Assembly: GCA_037954325.1 (NCBI GenBank)
Contig: JBBMNZ010000003.1
Coordinates: forward strand, 7,669,965 to 7,733,964
Direction: 5' to 3'
Length of the DNA stretch: 64,000 nt
Origin: Fistularia commersonii
Lineage: Eukaryota > Chordata > Actinopteri > Syngnathiformes > Fistulariidae
Part shown: piece by piece, positions 61,946-64,000 of the stretch
Position numbering within the stretch: position 1 is the stretch's first letter
Layout: each line of letters opens with the position of its first letter
Notes under the pieces: model-generated
Told to the model about the DNA's origin: nothing
Database searches by the model: none
Seen by the model: the letters and a program-made list of their open reading frames with translations, nothing else
Program-made: the position numbers and the translations under genes

Positions 61946-63406
61946 AGCAGCGACATCCCATGATCTGCCCATCACAACACATCCGGGCCACTCATTCAGT
62001 CACCGTGTTAGCGCTCTTATCAACACCATAGGAAGTAGAGGGAGGCAATTTTGCTTTATTTTATATGATAATATCACTTAAAATGGAACTATAACCGGGT
62101 TATAAGACTATCTATATATTGCTCAATTGTTTATTACGTGTGGAGCTGATGGACGTGAATACGCCGCCGGGTACAGGCCTTTACATCTCGGCACAGTCAT
62201 CCCATGCGCCCCCCCAACCCTTCAAGAGTAAATACTTTCACTTAAAACATTGTGTTGCGAAAGCTTTCTGACGCCAAGGGTGATTGAGGACAGAAGCCGA
62301 TGACATCCGGCTCTGTTTCCAACCCCCCGAGCTGGCCGGCCACACAACAGAGTGCAAATGTTCATTCAGTGCAGCACGAGGAGAGAGAAAGGGGGGAAAA
62401 AAAAAAGAAAAAAAGAAAAAAAAAGTCCAATTTGCATTTAGAATGCTATGTGGTTGATTTCCTTTTGAGGTAGAGGAGTAAGAAAAAAAGAAAGCCACAT
62501 CATTTTACCTCCTGAACTCTGTCATTGAGTACCACCCCATCCCCCGATGATGGTCGGTCAAGCCTCGGACAACTGAACTCATGTCAAGGCCTTTCGACAA
62601 CCCCGACGAGGGGAAAGAAAAAAAAAGTGCTGTAACCTCTCTCACACACACACATACACACACACTTCAATATAATTATCCATCATTAACGAAGTAAAGG
62701 ACTTGGAGTGTGTTGGACTAAAAACAGGCTTCCAGATAAATCACTGTGTTTGAGTGGCGAGATGAAACTGGAGAGGGTCAGCGGTGACGGACGCGCCACC
62801 GCTGCTTTGCAATTGGTCAAAAAAGCGGGACTTTTGTCAAGAAAAAAAAATACAAAAATAAATATATATATATATTTCTCCACAATTTGGCACAAATCCA
62901 ATTTTTAATTGACAATTACAAAAAAATGCATTAGCCTCACGGAGTACCCAAAGTCTGGACTTTAATTTAGATTCAGCTGAAGCATGAAATTGCAAGACAA
63001 GGTTTAAGTAGATAATGGAAATTCTGATTGACTTAAAATTGACTTTATACTAAGCTGACATTACTTGTAATTACAATGACGATTCTGAGGGATAGCAATG
63101 TCGGCCGTCGGTGGGCCCTCCACCTTTAAGACCACGCGGAGGGACGGCTCTTAGCTTTCCCGATGAAAGCTCGGGATCGGGATCGATCGGAAAGTGTTCG
63201 GGACGCCGCCGAATTTTCCTCCACCCTCTTTAGCAACGTGAGCTCATCCTGAGACATCCATCTCGGAAAGCATTTGAATCGGTTGCTTACGATAAGAAGC
63301 CACCCGCTCAGAGATGCATGTAAGGGTAGACAATGTAAACATTATTGTGGCATTTAAACGTCCAAAGCCTTCCAGTGTCTCAATGCAGAACGATAAATCA
63401 CAATTC
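61946..63406. other. Non-coding sequence with A-runs
   Basis: No gene is supported. A-runs lie at 62396-62424, a (CA)n with TA interruption at 62641-62666 and TATATATA at 62863-62875. 63080-63240 is GC-rich unique sequence with a small stem (AGCTTTC / GAAAGCT). Confidence 0.55.
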
Positions 63407-63800
63407 GTTCATTTATTCATTGCTAATTGTGCTAATCCTGAACAGGAGCCTATCCCAGCTGTCAATTGGTGAGCAGCAGGGTTTGCCTTGGACTGGTGGC
63501 CGGTCGATCACACGGCCACATATAGAGACATACAACCATTCACCTTCTCATTCAGATGTTATATAGGGCCTTAAAACCATTCACTCTTTGATGCAAACAT
63601 CATATAAACACACAACCATCCAGTCATCACATGGATCCACACCCTCTCACATCATGTAGACATAAAACCATTCACTTTTCATATACAGCCATAAAGCCAT
63701 TAACCCTCTCATTCACATCATATAGGGACATAAAACCATTCACCCTCCCATCCCCACATCTAATAGAGACAGACACCCATTAACTCTATCATCCATGTTA
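63407..63800 (-). mobile_element. tRNA-derived SINE with expanded minisatellite
   Basis: Minus strand is sense. The reversed tail/body (TTCATTTATTCATTGCTAAT, TAATCCTGAACAGGAGCCTA, TCCCAGCTGTCAATTGGTGA, CCTTGGACTGGTGGCC) is followed by about eight degenerate 30-45-bp units of the form ACATATAGAGACATACAACC-ATTCACCTTCTCATTC up to about 63800. The head is not reached; AT-rich sequence follows to the window edge. Confidence 0.8.
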
Positions 63801-64000
63801 TATATAGATTCTATAAGTATGTAGAGAGTATTTGGTGATATATTGCACACAAAAATGAAATAAATAAAGAAAATAAACACCATTGTGGAACACCCTCTGC
63901 CAAAGTAAAAGAAACAACCAAAAACATCTGAAGCACAGTTGCAATAAAAAGCATCTTTTTCAATCTGTGACCGAAAACTCCAACGTTGACAATTCAAATA
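63801..64000. other. AT-rich non-coding sequence at window edge
   Basis: No gene or clear repeat. Contains AAATAAATAAAGAAAATAAA-type text. The minus-strand frame here is Phe/Tyr-rich and has no domain. Confidence 0.5.

Overview
The window looks like nuclear DNA of a ray-finned (teleost) fish. I infer this from the repeat families: tRNA-derived SINEs with the tail motif GGATAAGCGGTATAGA plus (GAATGAAT)n, an RTE-type LINE, a Tc1-like element carrying the CTGCTCAAAAAA terminal inverted repeat, a hAT-type element, and very many short CA/TA/GATA microsatellites and A/T runs. I recognised these families from memory; nothing was searched, and the species is not resolved. No bacterial gene structure, operon, rRNA, true tRNA or CRISPR array is present.

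The window is a gene desert or the inside of very large introns. No open frame has a recognisable host protein domain. The only convincing coding remnants belong to a dead LINE. Three short plus-strand segments (4128-4192, 6103-6212, 18217-18287) have intron-like borders and mutually compatible reading phases, so they are kept as low-confidence exon candidates.

Layout: 1-1.8 kb is unique sequence with CA repeats and a perfect 12-bp hairpin. At 1.8-2.3 kb is a SINE with an expanded internal minisatellite. 2.3-8.3 kb is mostly unique and holds two exon candidates. At 8.34-9.0 kb is an unclassified DNA transposon with terminal inverted repeats. 9-14.2 kb is unique to AT-rich. At 14.26-14.62 kb is a transposase-less Tc1-like element. 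At 15.05-16.53 kb is a long SINE whose minisatellite is interrupted by a 585-bp hAT-type element. 16.5-26.7 kb has several blocks that look like conserved non-coding DNA. 26.75-32.5 kb is AT-rich and microsatellite-rich. 32.8-33.9 kb has two decayed tRNA-like SINE heads. 34-42 kb is largely unique. At 42.1-43.65 kb is an inverted repeat plus two relatives of the 8.3-kb transposon. At 44.1-44.5 kb is a SINE split by a LINE 3' end. At 46.6-46.85 kb is a near-complete short SINE. At 49.9-50.2 kb is a LINE 3' end. At 53.37-56.0 kb is a three-layer nest: a SINE split by an RTE LINE, which is itself split by another SINE. 56-63.4 kb is unique sequence with regulatory-looking blocks. At 63.4 kb another minisatellite-expanded SINE begins.

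No interacting set of genes is visible. What links features across the window is transposon history: tRNA-derived SINEs serve repeatedly as insertion targets for other elements and as seeds of minisatellites. I see no new biological system that I could defend. The observations most worth checking are the nested insertion, the SINE-born minisatellites, the unclassified inverted-repeat transposon and the exon candidates.
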